Origin: an uncultured Chloroflexota bacterium
Lineage (GTDB): Bacteria > Chloroflexota > Anaerolineae > Aggregatilineales > Phototrophicaceae
DNA length: 16,998 nt
NCBI GenBank assembly: GCA_937927665.1
Contig: CALBRY010000430.1
Span: 1-16,998 of the forward strand
Direction: 5' to 3'
The notes beneath the pieces were generated by a model. It was given only the letters and a program-made list of their open reading frames with translations. It was not told the DNA's origin and did no database searches. Each line of letters opens with the position of its first letter. The stretch's first letter is position 1. The translations under genes and the position numbers were made by a program. Below, piece by piece: positions 1-7,750 of this stretch.

Positions 1-46
1 CCCCTCTCTGCCAGCGGAGAGGGGCGGCACGCGCCAGCGTGCGGGG
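1..46. repeat. Two tandem GC-rich hairpins downstream of ftsA
   Basis: Directly after the ftsA stop (59-61) lie two perfect inverted repeats. The first to be transcribed from ftsA has arms 27-32 (GCACGC) and 37-42 (GCGTGC) around a 4-base loop. The second has arms 1-8 (CCCCTCTC) and 17-24 (GAGAGGGG), extendable by a T-G and a G-C pair to a CCAG tetraloop. They could act as a transcription end or mRNA 3' stabiliser for the ftsW-ftsA unit, but the bases after the second hairpin are outside the window, so a U-tract cannot be checked. The composition resembles dispersed palindromic intergenic elements common in Chloroflexota genomes; this is recall, not a search. Confidence 0.55.
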
Positions 47-58
47 TGAGGGCAACCC

Positions 59-1306
59 TCACCGATCGCTGTCATCCGGCAGCAGACGACGGAATAAGCC
101 GCTCAAGAACCCGCTCAAACGCGCGCTGTTCCCGGCGTGTCCGTTTGGCGCGGCAGCGCCTCCCGAAACCGCGTCCATCTGCAAACCGAGCCGCAGCAAG
201 CCGACACTCGTGCTGTACGCCGGACTGCGAAGCGCATCCGCCATCCCGGTTAAGCGCTCCGGTTTGGCGATTCTCACAGGCATGCCGAGCGTATGCTGTG
301 CGAGATCGCGCAAGCCCGGAAGCTGCGCGCATCCCCCCGTGATCACCATACCGGCGCGGAGCAAGCCGTCATACCCTGAACGCTTGATCTCCGCCTGTAT
401 CAATTCGAGCAGTTCGCTCATGCGCGCCTCGATTGCCATCGCCAACTCTTGACGCTTGAACTCGATCGGGATGCCTTCCCCGAACGGTTGAACAAGGAAC
501 GTCTCCAGCGGGTTGACCTCTTTTTCGAGCGCGTGCCCGTGTTCCAACTTCACGGTTTCCGCGACATCAAACGGCACATGCATCAAATGGGTGATGTCGT
601 TCGTGACCATATCGCCGCCGACCGCGATCACGCCGCTGTGCCACACCGTTCCCTCGATGAAGATCGCCAGATCGGTTGTGCCGCCGCCAATATCGACCAG
701 CACCGCCCCCATCTCGCGTTCTTGCTCGGTCAAAACGGCATCTCCGCTGGCAAGCGGATTCAGGATGAAGCGATCCGGGTATACCCCCGCCGCTTGAACC
801 GCTTGTTCAAGGTTCGCCACGCTGGTCGATGCCGCCGTGATGATATGAACTTCGACCTCAAGGCGAAAACCGTGCATGCCAATCGGCGAACGCACATTGT
901 TCTGCCCGTCAATCGCGTAACTGCGCGGGATCACATGCAGCACTTCGCGGTTATGCGGGATCGCAATCGCCCGTGCTTCTTCGATTGCTTTATCGAGATC
1001 GTCAGCGCGCACGCCGCGATTACCCACTAACCCGATCGCGCCGCGGCTGTTGATCGACGCGATATGGCTGCCAGCCACACTGATAAACGCCCGCTCGATC
1101 TGATACCCGCTCGTTTTTTCCGCTTTATGAACCGAAGCGGCAATCGCGTTCGAGAGTTGGTGAATATCGTTGACGACCCCTTTTTTCATCCCCCGCGCCG
1201 GTTCAAGCCCGACGCCGACGACGAAAATATCATCGGTGCGAACTTCCGCCACGATGGTACAGATTTTTGTGGTTCCGATGTCGATACCGACGACCAGATC
1301 GTTCAT
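59..1306 (-). CDS. ftsA: Cell division protein FtsA
   Basis: Actin-fold ATPase that tethers FtsZ filaments to the membrane and links them to later divisome proteins. The 415-residue product matches the usual FtsA length. Visible motifs: phosphate-1 loop GIDIGTTK (7-14), phosphate-2 loop DIGGGTTD (205-212), adenosine loop ITGGCAQLPG (about 322-331), and a C-terminal amphipathic helix (about 397-410, LSGFLSGLFRRLLP) that is the expected membrane-targeting sequence. The reading frame is open upstream to 1477, but homology begins at MNDLVVGIDIG, so ATG 1306 is chosen. This places the start 29 bases after the ftsQ stop. The ribosome binding site is weak; an ATG at 1348 would overlap ftsQ and has no better one. 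It is the last gene seen in the unit; ftsZ is not visible. Confidence 0.96.
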   Translation of the reverse strand: MNDLVVGIDIGTTKICTIVAEVRTDDIFVVGVGLEPARGMKKGVVNDIHQLSNAIAASVHKAEKTSGYQIERAFISVAGSHIASINSRGAIGLVGNRGVRADDLDKAIEEARAIAIPHNREVLHVIPRSYAIDGQNNVRSPIGMHGFRLEVEVHIITAASTSVANLEQAVQAAGVYPDRFILNPLASGDAVLTEQEREMGAVLVDIGGGTTDLAIFIEGTVWHSGVIAVGGDMVTNDITHLMHVPFDVAETVKLEHGHALEKEVNPLETFLVQPFGEGIPIEFKRQELAMAIEARMSELLELIQAEIKRSGYDGLLRAGMVITGGCAQLPGLRDLAQHTLGMPVRIAKPERLTGMADALRSPAYSTSVGLLRLGLQMDAVSGGAAAPNGHAGNSARLSGFLSGLFRRLLPDDSDR

Positions 1307-1335
1307 AACGTCGCGTGCTCTGCTCTCGTTTGTCT

Positions 1336-2205
1336 CTAGCGCCGCCATGGAGAATCGGGGTTGATGACGAAAATCGTCTCGAAGGCGACCCCGCGCTCCA
1401 GTAAGTCTGCGATAATCGCATTGTAGACCAAAATCTTTTCCGGGATATCGACTCCATCGCCAAACCACGCGCTCCAACCACCGGGATCAACAATCCCCAA
1501 GCCGTTAGCGCTGGAATAGCGCAAAACCCGTGTATCGGGCAAAAGTTCGCGTAACTGGAGCGCCCCCGTGACGGTATTCAGTTCAATGCGTTCCGGAATA
1601 ATATCCGTTTCGCCTTCCACCACCACACGCAGCAGATCAGGACGTTCGCCGCGTTGTTCCATTACCCGCCCCTGCACGTCGATCCATGTTTCGGTATCGC
1701 CCTGCTGCCACACGAGCGCCGGTTCACGCTCTTGGATCAGGATTTGCACCATTGGAACTTCCCAACGAACCGAAATCTGAGCATCCGCGATCGTGGGCGA
1801 TTCCAGCAAATTACGGCGCACTTCAAGCGGATCAACCCAGAAGATTTGAGTATCCGCGATCCCGCTTAACATGTAAATCTCATTGTAAGTCATCGTCTCT
1901 AACCCGGCGACAGCGATCTCATGCACATAGAACGCATCCGCCCCGAAAAAGACGCCTAACACGATCAACAGCACTACAACCACAAACCCGCTCACGAAGC
2001 GCCAGCGGATAAACGCCCGTCCTTCGACATGATCCGCCGCGGCGATCGGCGCATCCGCCCCGCGATAAATCGCCGGAGCGCGTGTGCGTTTCGGTTCGCT
2101 CGTCCGTGCCGGTTGTCGCGCGCGTTTCGGTTCGCTCGTCCGCGCCGGGGCGGGGATGCGTTTCATTTCGCTCGTCTGCGCCGATTGTCGCGTGCGTGAG
2201 GTCAT
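1336..2205 (-). CDS. ftsQ: Cell division protein FtsQ/DivIB (POTRA domain)
   Basis: Bitopic divisome protein that bridges early division proteins and the FtsL/FtsB and FtsW/FtsI machinery. The 289-residue product has a long basic cytoplasmic tail (1-69), one transmembrane segment (about 70-90, rich in V, L and F), an extracytoplasmic POTRA-like domain beginning at VHEIAVAGL (about 94) and a C-terminal beta region (ERIELNTVTGALQLRELL). The tail contains three 12-residue repeats of the form TSEPKR + 6 (residues 11-46), unusual for FtsQ. The frame is open to GTG 2241, but that codon has no Shine-Dalgarno sequence, whereas ATG 2205 has GGAA six bases upstream, so 2205 is preferred. The gap from the murB stop is 41 bases. 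FtsQ assignment rests on domain order, position and neighbours. Confidence 0.9.
   Translation of the reverse strand: MTSRTRQSAQTSEMKRIPAPARTSEPKRARQPARTSEPKRTRAPAIYRGADAPIAAADHVEGRAFIRWRFVSGFVVVVLLIVLGVFFGADAFYVHEIAVAGLETMTYNEIYMLSGIADTQIFWVDPLEVRRNLLESPTIADAQISVRWEVPMVQILIQEREPALVWQQGDTETWIDVQGRVMEQRGERPDLLRVVVEGETDIIPERIELNTVTGALQLRELLPDTRVLRYSSANGLGIVDPGGWSAWFGDGVDIPEKILVYNAIIADLLERGVAFETIFVINPDSPWRR
2068..2175 (-). repeat. Three 36-bp tandem repeats in the ftsQ N-terminal coding region
   Basis: A 21-base core occurs at 2086-2106, 2122-2142 and 2158-2178, spaced exactly 36 bases apart. The first two copies are identical over the core and the third differs at a few positions. They encode TSEMKRIPAPAR, TSEPKRARQPAR and TSEPKRTRAPA in the cytoplasmic tail of FtsQ. 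The 36-base period keeps the frame, so copy number could change without breaking the gene. Confidence 0.85.
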
Positions 2206-2246
2206 ACAGGTTCCATCGAGAAAAGTCGGGAATAACGCCACACTGA

Positions 2247-3215
2247 CTATAACATGGCAGTTGGGTCAGGGGCGAGATGCGCCCCACTGTCTGACCAATC
2301 TCCTACCATTTCTATCTCTGGTTCTAACCTTGTGCCGGTTTGGGCGAACACCGTATCCTGCACATGCCGGATCAGCGCGTAATAATCCGAAGCGGTCGCC
2401 TGATCACCTTCTAGGTTAATGAAGAAATTCGCGTGAACAGGCGATACTTGCGCGCCGCCAATCCGAAATCCCTTCAAGCCGCAGGATTCGATCAAACGTC
2501 CGGCATAATCCCCCGGTGGATTCTTGAAGATACTCCCCAAGCTCGCCCCCGGCGGTTGAGTCCGTTTGCGGTAGGCGATATTTTCATCCATGCGCGCCTT
2601 GATCGCGCTCGGATCATCCGGTTTGAAATACATCTCCGCCGCCGTAACCAGAAACCGCCGATCCGTGCGATGCTTCAGCACCGATGCCCGGTAAGCATAT
2701 GCCATCTCAGCGACTTCTAACGTATACGCGCCGCGCTCCGCATCGACAAGATGCACACGGCGGATATTCGCCGCCATATCCTGACCATGCGCCCCGGCAT
2801 TATTGACCACTGCCCCGCCAATCGTACCCGGCACGCTGACCGCCCACTCAAAGCCGCTCAATCCGCGTAACTGGAGTTTATGCGCCGTCACCGTCAGCGA
2901 TGCGCCGCCGGAAATCGTCACACGCTCATTTTTATCATCATCTTTATCGTCAAACGTAATATCGCTCAACCGGTTGATCACCACCAGCCCGCGCACCCCT
3001 TGATCGCTGATCAGCACATTTGCGCCGCCGCCCAATATCCGCGTCGGGATTCCTTCGCGCCATGCTGTCGTGACAACATGCGCCAATTCTTCCGCGCTGG
3101 TGCGGGCGATATACACCCAATCTGCCGCGCCGCCAAGTCGTGCAGCCGTATACTTCGACATAGGCTCGTTGTGCCGGAGAACCACGCGAGGAAGTTGCAC
3201 ACGCAGGTCAATCAT
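2247..3215 (-). CDS. murB: UDP-N-acetylenolpyruvoylglucosamine reductase MurB
   Basis: FAD-dependent cytosolic enzyme that reduces UDP-GlcNAc-enolpyruvate to UDP-MurNAc with NADPH. The 322-residue product shows the FAD-binding stretch RILGGGANVLISDQG (59-73), GTIGGAVVNNAGAHG (130-144), the YAYRAS motif (173-178), GSIFKNP with the proton-donor serine at 228, GLKGFRIGGAQVSPVHANFFIN (246-267, contacts substrate) and a C-terminal LEPEI with the catalytic glutamate at about 300. The pattern and length fit a type II-like MurB. A short acidic/lysine insert (DDKDDDKNE, about 89-97) is local. ATG 3213-3215 overlaps the murC TGA by four bases (ATGA), which indicates translational coupling. Confidence 0.97.
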   Translation of the reverse strand: MIDLRVQLPRVVLRHNEPMSKYTAARLGGAADWVYIARTSAEELAHVVTTAWREGIPTRILGGGANVLISDQGVRGLVVINRLSDITFDDKDDDKNERVTISGGASLTVTAHKLQLRGLSGFEWAVSVPGTIGGAVVNNAGAHGQDMAANIRRVHLVDAERGAYTLEVAEMAYAYRASVLKHRTDRRFLVTAAEMYFKPDDPSAIKARMDENIAYRKRTQPPGASLGSIFKNPPGDYAGRLIESCGLKGFRIGGAQVSPVHANFFINLEGDQATASDYYALIRHVQDTVFAQTGTRLEPEIEMVGDWSDSGAHLAPDPTAML

Positions 3216-4627
3216 TGCACGCCCCGCAGTGCCAAAAACTGCCGCCCAATTTGCGGCGCATCCCCCGCGCTCATGATCAGGATCACAGCGGGCATTTTCG
3301 CCTCATCAGCGAGTACCGCCGCCGCCCGATCTAAGCCGGAAATATGCCGTGCGTCCGCGTGTTTTCCGCTCAGTTCCGCCGCAAATCGTTCTGCCGTCAC
3401 CCCCGGATCAGGTGCTTCACGCGCCGCGTAAATGTCCGTCACAATCACATGATCCGCCGCGCCAAACGACGCGAGATAATCCGCCCAGAGCGTCCGTGTA
3501 CGGCTAAATGTATGCGGCTGCCAAACCGCCCACACCGCGTGATCGGGGTAGCGCATCCGTGCCGCTTCCAGCGTAACGCGGATCGCCGTCGGGTGATGCG
3601 CGTAATCATCGATCACGGTTACACCGTCAGCCGTACCCATCACCTCAAACCGCCGCCCCGTCCCTTGATACGTCGCCAGCGCTTTTACAGCATTTTCGAG
3701 CGTAAAACGGGTGGAAAAATCGCCAAACAGCGGCAGCATAAACACCGCTTGAAGCGCGCCAAGCGCATTCAAAACATTGTGCATTCCCGGTCGCGTAATG
3801 CGAACTTCGTAGCTGGTATCGGCAAGCATGAACGTCGTCATTCCGCCTTGATCGCGCACATGGAGCGCATTACCGCGCCCATACGAAAGCCAGCGCACCT
3901 GATCCCCATCGATCACCGCGTTCAAGCGTGGAATACCCGCATCATCGCCGCAAGCGATCACGCACCCATCTTTGTTCACGGCGTTCATCGTGAACACGCG
4001 GAACGACTCGATCATCGTTTCAAACGTCGGGAAGAAATCCGGGTGATCCCATTCCAAGCTGGTGATCACGGCGAGATCGTAGGCGATGCCGTGAAACATA
4101 TTGTCGTATTCATCGGCTTCGATCACGAACAGATCACCGCCGCCCGCCTCGCCGTTAGTTCCAGTGGTCGAAAGCGTGCCGCCGATGATATAGCCGGGTT
4201 TCAGCCCACAGGTAATCAACATATGCGCGATCATGCTGGTGGTTGTCGTCTTGCCGTGCGTTCCCGCTACAGCAATCACAAACGGCGGCGAGTCTAATCC
4301 GGCGCTGATCACATCGGTGATGATTTCGGAGCGTTTATAAACAGGAATTGCGGCGGCACGCGCGGCGGCGATTTCAGGGTTTTCGGCGTTCGCCGCCGAT
4401 GTCACGATAATCAGGTCTGCCCCGGCGATGTTCGCCGCGTCATGCCCGATCGTTACGCGGACACCTTCTGCGCTCAAGGCTTCGGTATAGGTGTTCGCCG
4501 CGCGATCCGAACCGGACACGGTAAATCCCCGTCCGATCAAAACACGGGCGATCGCGGACAAGCCTACCCCGCCGATTCCGACGAGATGAATATGCTGTCC
4601 CGGCTTGATTCGTACAGCTTGGGTCAT
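3212..4627 (-). CDS. murC: UDP-N-acetylmuramate--L-alanine ligase MurC
   Basis: Cytosolic ATP-dependent Mur ligase that adds the first residue, normally L-Ala, to UDP-MurNAc. The 471-residue product has the full three-domain pattern: N-terminal Rossmann domain with HLVGIGGVGLSAIA (14-27), P-loop GTHGKTTT (122-129), metal/ATP site EADEYD (170-175), SLEWDHPDFFPT (190-201), HNVLNALGA (283-291), C-terminal domain with DDYAHHPT (340-347), WQPHTFSRT (369-377) and ILIMSAGD near the end. ATG 4627 abuts the TAA of the upstream cvpA-like gene with no spacer and no Shine-Dalgarno sequence, so it is probably translated by re-initiation. It overlaps murB by four bases. Confidence 0.98.
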   Translation of the reverse strand: MTQAVRIKPGQHIHLVGIGGVGLSAIARVLIGRGFTVSGSDRAANTYTEALSAEGVRVTIGHDAANIAGADLIIVTSAANAENPEIAAARAAAIPVYKRSEIITDVISAGLDSPPFVIAVAGTHGKTTTTSMIAHMLITCGLKPGYIIGGTLSTTGTNGEAGGGDLFVIEADEYDNMFHGIAYDLAVITSLEWDHPDFFPTFETMIESFRVFTMNAVNKDGCVIACGDDAGIPRLNAVIDGDQVRWLSYGRGNALHVRDQGGMTTFMLADTSYEVRITRPGMHNVLNALGALQAVFMLPLFGDFSTRFTLENAVKALATYQGTGRRFEVMGTADGVTVIDDYAHHPTAIRVTLEAARMRYPDHAVWAVWQPHTFSRTRTLWADYLASFGAADHVIVTDIYAAREAPDPGVTAERFAAELSGKHADARHISGLDRAAAVLADEAKMPAVILIMSAGDAPQIGRQFLALRGVQ

Positions 4628-5164
4628 TTAGATCAAAACCAGCACGATCACAAATAAGACGATCACCGCGACGGCGAGTAAATCGCCGTTACCGCCGCCG
4701 CCGAGGATCACAAGCGGGAGCAGATTCCGCGCCTGATCGCTGGGCGAACCGGGCGACGGTGCGATGATATACGGCGCGAATGGGTACTCGTTGATATCCA
4801 TGAAGTACCACAGCGAACCCCAGATGAGATAGCCGTTCACAAACCCGACGATGCCGCCGAGGATACTTTCCTGAAACCGATCACGCCCTTCGTTGCGGCG
4901 GCGAATATCTTCTCCGAGGATCGAGCGCGTTTGATACGCGAAATACACGATCGCCAGAAAGATCAACGCCTGCACGAAAAACACCTGATCCCGGCTGACA
5001 CCTGCCAACAGCGTCCCACGGATCAAGCTGTCGAACTGGTACAGGGCAAACAAACCCAAAACGATTCCGGCGGTCGAGATCAGTTCTTTATTCCAGCCGC
5101 GCAAGAACCCGATGATACCAAAGAAGATCGCCATCACGATCATGACCGCAGAGAGTTGAATCAT
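4628..5164 (-). CDS. CvpA-like integral membrane protein
   Basis: Small membrane protein, 178 residues. Hydrophobic segments lie at about 5-20, 31-45, 61-79, 103-121 and 160-178. The stretch GFLRGWNKELISTAGIVLG (19-37) and the later GIVGFVNGYLIWG resemble the CvpA family (named for colicin V production), whose biochemical role is unsettled. The usual family has four transmembrane segments; here a fifth hydrophobic tail runs right to the last residue. The start ATG 5164 overlaps the murG TGA by four bases and has AGGGGA six bases upstream; the TAA touches the murC ATG. Such tight coupling suggests a role in envelope biogenesis or division, but that is inference. Confidence 0.75.
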   Translation of the reverse strand: MIQLSAVMIVMAIFFGIIGFLRGWNKELISTAGIVLGLFALYQFDSLIRGTLLAGVSRDQVFFVQALIFLAIVYFAYQTRSILGEDIRRRNEGRDRFQESILGGIVGFVNGYLIWGSLWYFMDINEYPFAPYIIAPSPGSPSDQARNLLPLVILGGGGNGDLLAVAVIVLFVIVLVLI

Positions 5165-6300
5165 GCCGTTTCCCCTGAAAGCCGCAGAAGTTCAACCGCC
5201 ACATTCCATGCGCCATCGCCCATCGCGCTTAACGCGGCTGATGCGGCGCGCATCTGCTCCAATTTTTCAGGACGTTCAAAGAGAATTTCGCGGATCGTTC
5301 CCAGAAGCTGCATATTCATCGCTTCGTCTATCAGAACGACCGCTGCGCCGCGCTCCGCCAGCCAATCCGCATTAACCTTTTGATACCGCCACGCATACGG
5401 ATACGGGACGAGGATCGAAGGCACATTATAGAGCGGAAATTCACCGAGTACACTCGCACCGCTCCGGCTTAACACCAGATCGGCGGCGGCGAATGCAAGC
5501 GCCATCTCATCGTGCAGGTACGCGAAAGGGTGATAATACCGCATTAATGCCGGGTGCGCGTCCACAAGCATCGTGTAGCGTGCGCAAACCGCATCCCAAT
5601 CGAGCTTCCCCGTCACATGAATAATTTGGAGATTATGCGCCAACAGTTCCGGCAGAATGCTGATCAGCGCGTCATTGATCGACCGTGCGCCCCGGCTGCC
5701 GCCGAACACCATCAGCGTTTTACGACTGGGATCAAGCTCAAAGTGCGCGATTCCCTGTGCCCTGCCATCTCCCCGCGCCGCGTCAATCATGGCGGCGCGC
5801 ACCGGATACCCGGTGACAACCATTTGACCCTGCCGGAAATACTGCTGACTATCTGGAGCAGTCACCGCCACGCGGTTGACGATATGCCGCAGCATGCGGA
5901 TCGTCAAGCCCGGTTCGATGTCCGGCAGATAAATCAAGCTGGGGACGCGCCAAAAACGCCCCGCCAGTGCAATCGGCAGCCCCACCCACCCGCCGGTCAG
6001 CAAAATCGCGGAAGGTCGGCGCTGACGCACCAAGCGGATCGATTGAATCGTGCCAAGTGCCAACTTCACCAAACTGGATAATTTCGTCAGCAGGGGAACG
6101 CCGTGCAGCGGACCTGACCGCACCTGATCCATGTGTTCAAATGGAATATTCGCCGCTTCGACGAGTGGACGCGCGAAATCGTCAACGCCGCCAACAAAGG
6201 TGAGCGCCACATCCGGGCGGCGGTTGATCAGCGCCTCAGCGACTGCGATGGCTGGATAGACGTGACCACCGGTTCCCCCAGCCGCGATCATAATTCGCAC
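5161..6300 (-). CDS. murG: UDP-GlcNAc:lipid I N-acetylglucosaminyltransferase MurG
   Basis: Peripheral membrane GT28 enzyme that adds GlcNAc to lipid I to make lipid II. The 379-residue product has the first glycine-rich loop GGTGGHVYPA (8-17, catalytic-region His13), TGGWVGLP (102-109), the second loop FGGSRGARSIND (199-210) and the donor-binding block SRSGASVLGE (278-287). Two usual motifs differ: the HEQN acceptor block is YLPDIEPG (124-131), and the HQxxNA motif reads YQKVNA (306-311). These look like lineage variants rather than damage. The start is GTG 6300, supported by AAGGGAG eight bases upstream; the in-frame ATG three codons later is too close to the glycine loop. It overlaps the ftsW end by 65 bases and cvpA by four. 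Confidence 0.93.
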   Translation of the reverse strand: MRIMIAAGGTGGHVYPAIAVAEALINRRPDVALTFVGGVDDFARPLVEAANIPFEHMDQVRSGPLHGVPLLTKLSSLVKLALGTIQSIRLVRQRRPSAILLTGGWVGLPIALAGRFWRVPSLIYLPDIEPGLTIRMLRHIVNRVAVTAPDSQQYFRQGQMVVTGYPVRAAMIDAARGDGRAQGIAHFELDPSRKTLMVFGGSRGARSINDALISILPELLAHNLQIIHVTGKLDWDAVCARYTMLVDAHPALMRYYHPFAYLHDEMALAFAAADLVLSRSGASVLGEFPLYNVPSILVPYPYAWRYQKVNADWLAERGAAVVLIDEAMNMQLLGTIREILFERPEKLEQMRAASAALSAMGDGAWNVAVELLRLSGETA

Positions 6301-7552
6301 TAGCGCTTCTCCCTTCCGGTGAATTAACGCGCGCCGTCACGCGTGAAATGCTCAATAGCAAACCTGCCCCTGCCATCGCCGATACCAGCGACGAACCGCC
6401 AAAACTAATGAACGGCAGCGCCACGCCGGTTGATGGGACGAGGCTCAACATCGTCGCCACATTGAGGAGCGCTTTGGTAGCGATCCACAGGGTAATTCCA
6501 GCGGCAAGCAGCGAACCGAAACTATCCGACGAACGGCGGGCAATCTGCAAGCCGCGCATGATCAAGATCACGAACAGCAGCACGACGAACGCCGCACCGA
6601 CAACTCCGAGTTCTTCCCCGATCACCGCGAAAATGCTGTCGGTATGCGGCGCGGGCAGTGCGCCGAATTTCTGCTCGCCCAAACCCAAACCTTTACCAAG
6701 CCATCCACCGTCACGAAAGGCGATGATCGCCTGCATCGCGTGCCAGTTGGTCGCGGTCAAGTCGGTTAAGCCAGCGACGAAAGTATCCAATCGAGTCTGG
6801 GTGTAATCCAACTGTTGGCTGAAAATAACACCAGCCGCGCCCGCCAGCGTAACCAGCGAAACAAGATGGAAAATATTCGCACCCGCCAGAAAATACATCA
6901 ACCCGCACACGATCACGATCGTCGCGGCGGTGCTGATATCCGGTTGAAGCGCCACCAAACCGACCACCACGCCGAGCAGAATCATAAACGGGATCAAGCC
7001 AAACACGAAGCTGGCAACTTTCGTCCGTTTCGCGCCAAGCCATGCCGCCATGTAAATAATGATCGTCAGTTCCGCGATTTCACCCGGCTGATACGATCCT
7101 TGAAAGAATGCGCGCCGCGCGCCGAACGTGTTATCACCGAACAGCAGCACGCCGACAAGCCCCGCGATCGTCACCAGCAGCAAAAAGACAGCAAATCGCT
7201 TCCAGATGCGGTAATCGAGCGCTGTCATAAATACCAGCGCGGCGGCAGCAATGATCAAATTGCGGATGTGCTGCATAAAGATATAGGTGGCGCTGTTGTA
7301 TTCCTGATAGCTCCAGTCGAACGTCGCGCTGTAAATCATCATCGCGCCGACCGCAAGCAGAAGGATCAACATGATAAGGAGCGGGCGGTCGATCATACTC
7401 AACACGCCGCGCTGACGCTCGACGCGATCAAGGGATGGCGCATCCGCCGCAGCGGTGCGTGTTCCGCCCCGGATGATCGGCGGAGCTTTTGCCCCGATCG
7501 GCAGGTCAAAATCGGCGTCGGTAAACTGCGGCGCTGCCTGTTGATCTGCCAT
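6236..7552 (-). CDS. ftsW: SEDS peptidoglycan polymerase FtsW
   Basis: Polytopic septal glycosyltransferase that polymerises lipid II together with FtsI. The 438-residue product has a cytoplasmic N-terminal extension of about 55 residues, then multiple transmembrane helices. Family motifs: QPGEIAEL (155-162; the usual form is QPSEIAKL, so S and K are replaced), QPDISTAA (203-210), GGWLGKGLGLGEQKFGALP (282-300) and HTDSIFAVIGEELG (303-316), where Asp305 matches the essential SEDS aspartate. The C-terminal block PFISFGGSS is also present. ATG 7552 has GGGAGAG five bases upstream. The last about 20 residues overlap murG and are basic. RodA is an alternative by fold, but the dcw position supports FtsW. 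Confidence 0.95.
   Translation of the reverse strand: MADQQAAPQFTDADFDLPIGAKAPPIIRGGTRTAAADAPSLDRVERQRGVLSMIDRPLLIMLILLLAVGAMMIYSATFDWSYQEYNSATYIFMQHIRNLIIAAAALVFMTALDYRIWKRFAVFLLLVTIAGLVGVLLFGDNTFGARRAFFQGSYQPGEIAELTIIIYMAAWLGAKRTKVASFVFGLIPFMILLGVVVGLVALQPDISTAATIVIVCGLMYFLAGANIFHLVSLVTLAGAAGVIFSQQLDYTQTRLDTFVAGLTDLTATNWHAMQAIIAFRDGGWLGKGLGLGEQKFGALPAPHTDSIFAVIGEELGVVGAAFVVLLFVILIMRGLQIARRSSDSFGSLLAAGITLWIATKALLNVATMLSLVPSTGVALPFISFGGSSLVSAMAGAGLLLSISRVTARVNSPEGRSASANYDRGWGNRWSRLSSHRSR
6307..6315 (-). promoter_or_regulatory. Ribosome binding site fixing the murG GTG start
   Basis: On the minus strand this reads AAGGGAGAA. The GGGAG core (6309-6313) is eight bases from GTG 6300. It lies inside the ftsW coding sequence, so murG starts 65 bases before ftsW ends. 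Confidence 0.7.
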
Positions 7553-7579
7553 ACAAACTCTCCCAACTCGTAATCGAAA

Positions 7580-7598
7580 CAGGGGAATACTCCCCCTG
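7580..7598 (-). promoter_or_regulatory. Hairpin in the ftsW leader
   Basis: A perfect inverted repeat with arms 7580-7585 (CAGGGG) and 7593-7598 (CCCCTG) and a 7-base loop. It lies between the candidate promoter and the ftsW ribosome binding site (7558-7564). After the hairpin the transcript has only three Us, so it is a poor terminator. A stability or attenuation role is possible. Confidence 0.4.
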
Positions 7599-7607
7599 CT
7601 GAACTTG

Positions 7608-7635
7608 AGTATATCCCAGTTTCAACTTTCGACAA
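7608..7635 (-). promoter_or_regulatory. Candidate sigma70-type promoter for the ftsW-ftsA unit
   Basis: On the minus strand a -35 box TTGTCG (7630-7635, 4 of 6 to consensus) and a -10 box TATACT (7608-7613, 5 of 6) are separated by 16 bases. Transcription would start near 7601, about 50 bases before ftsW, and downstream of the gltA terminator. Position and box quality agree, but no transcript evidence is available. Confidence 0.5.
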
Positions 7636-7701
7636 TCTGGGGGGAGACTGATGTCAGGGGGTGATTTCAGAGTGCGCCGCGCTTGCGGCTCAAGCTGAAT
7701 C

Positions 7702-7729
7702 AAAAGGGCGGGTAGACTGCTCCCCGCCC
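7702..7729 (-). terminator. Intrinsic terminator after gltA
   Basis: On the minus strand a 7-bp all-GC stem, arms 7723-7729 (GGGCGGG as transcribed) and 7706-7712 (CCCGCCC), encloses a 10-base loop and is followed by TTTT (7702-7705). It lies 21 bases after the citrate synthase stop. The short T-run makes it moderate, but stem strength and position are convincing. Confidence 0.75.
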
Positions 7730-7750
7730 CATGCTGCATAACTGTCGTGA

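Noticed and set aside
449..1030. 193-codon open frame on the plus strand opposite ftsA
   Set aside because: Antisense to conserved FtsA motifs; no recognisable protein features.
1307..1477. N-terminal 57-residue extension of ftsA to 1477
   Set aside because: Lies almost wholly inside ftsQ in another frame and has no FtsA homology; the conserved domain starts at MNDLVVGIDIG.
3344..4297. 317-codon open frame on the plus strand opposite murC
   Set aside because: Shadow of murC; very basic, no domain, no plausible ribosome site or context.
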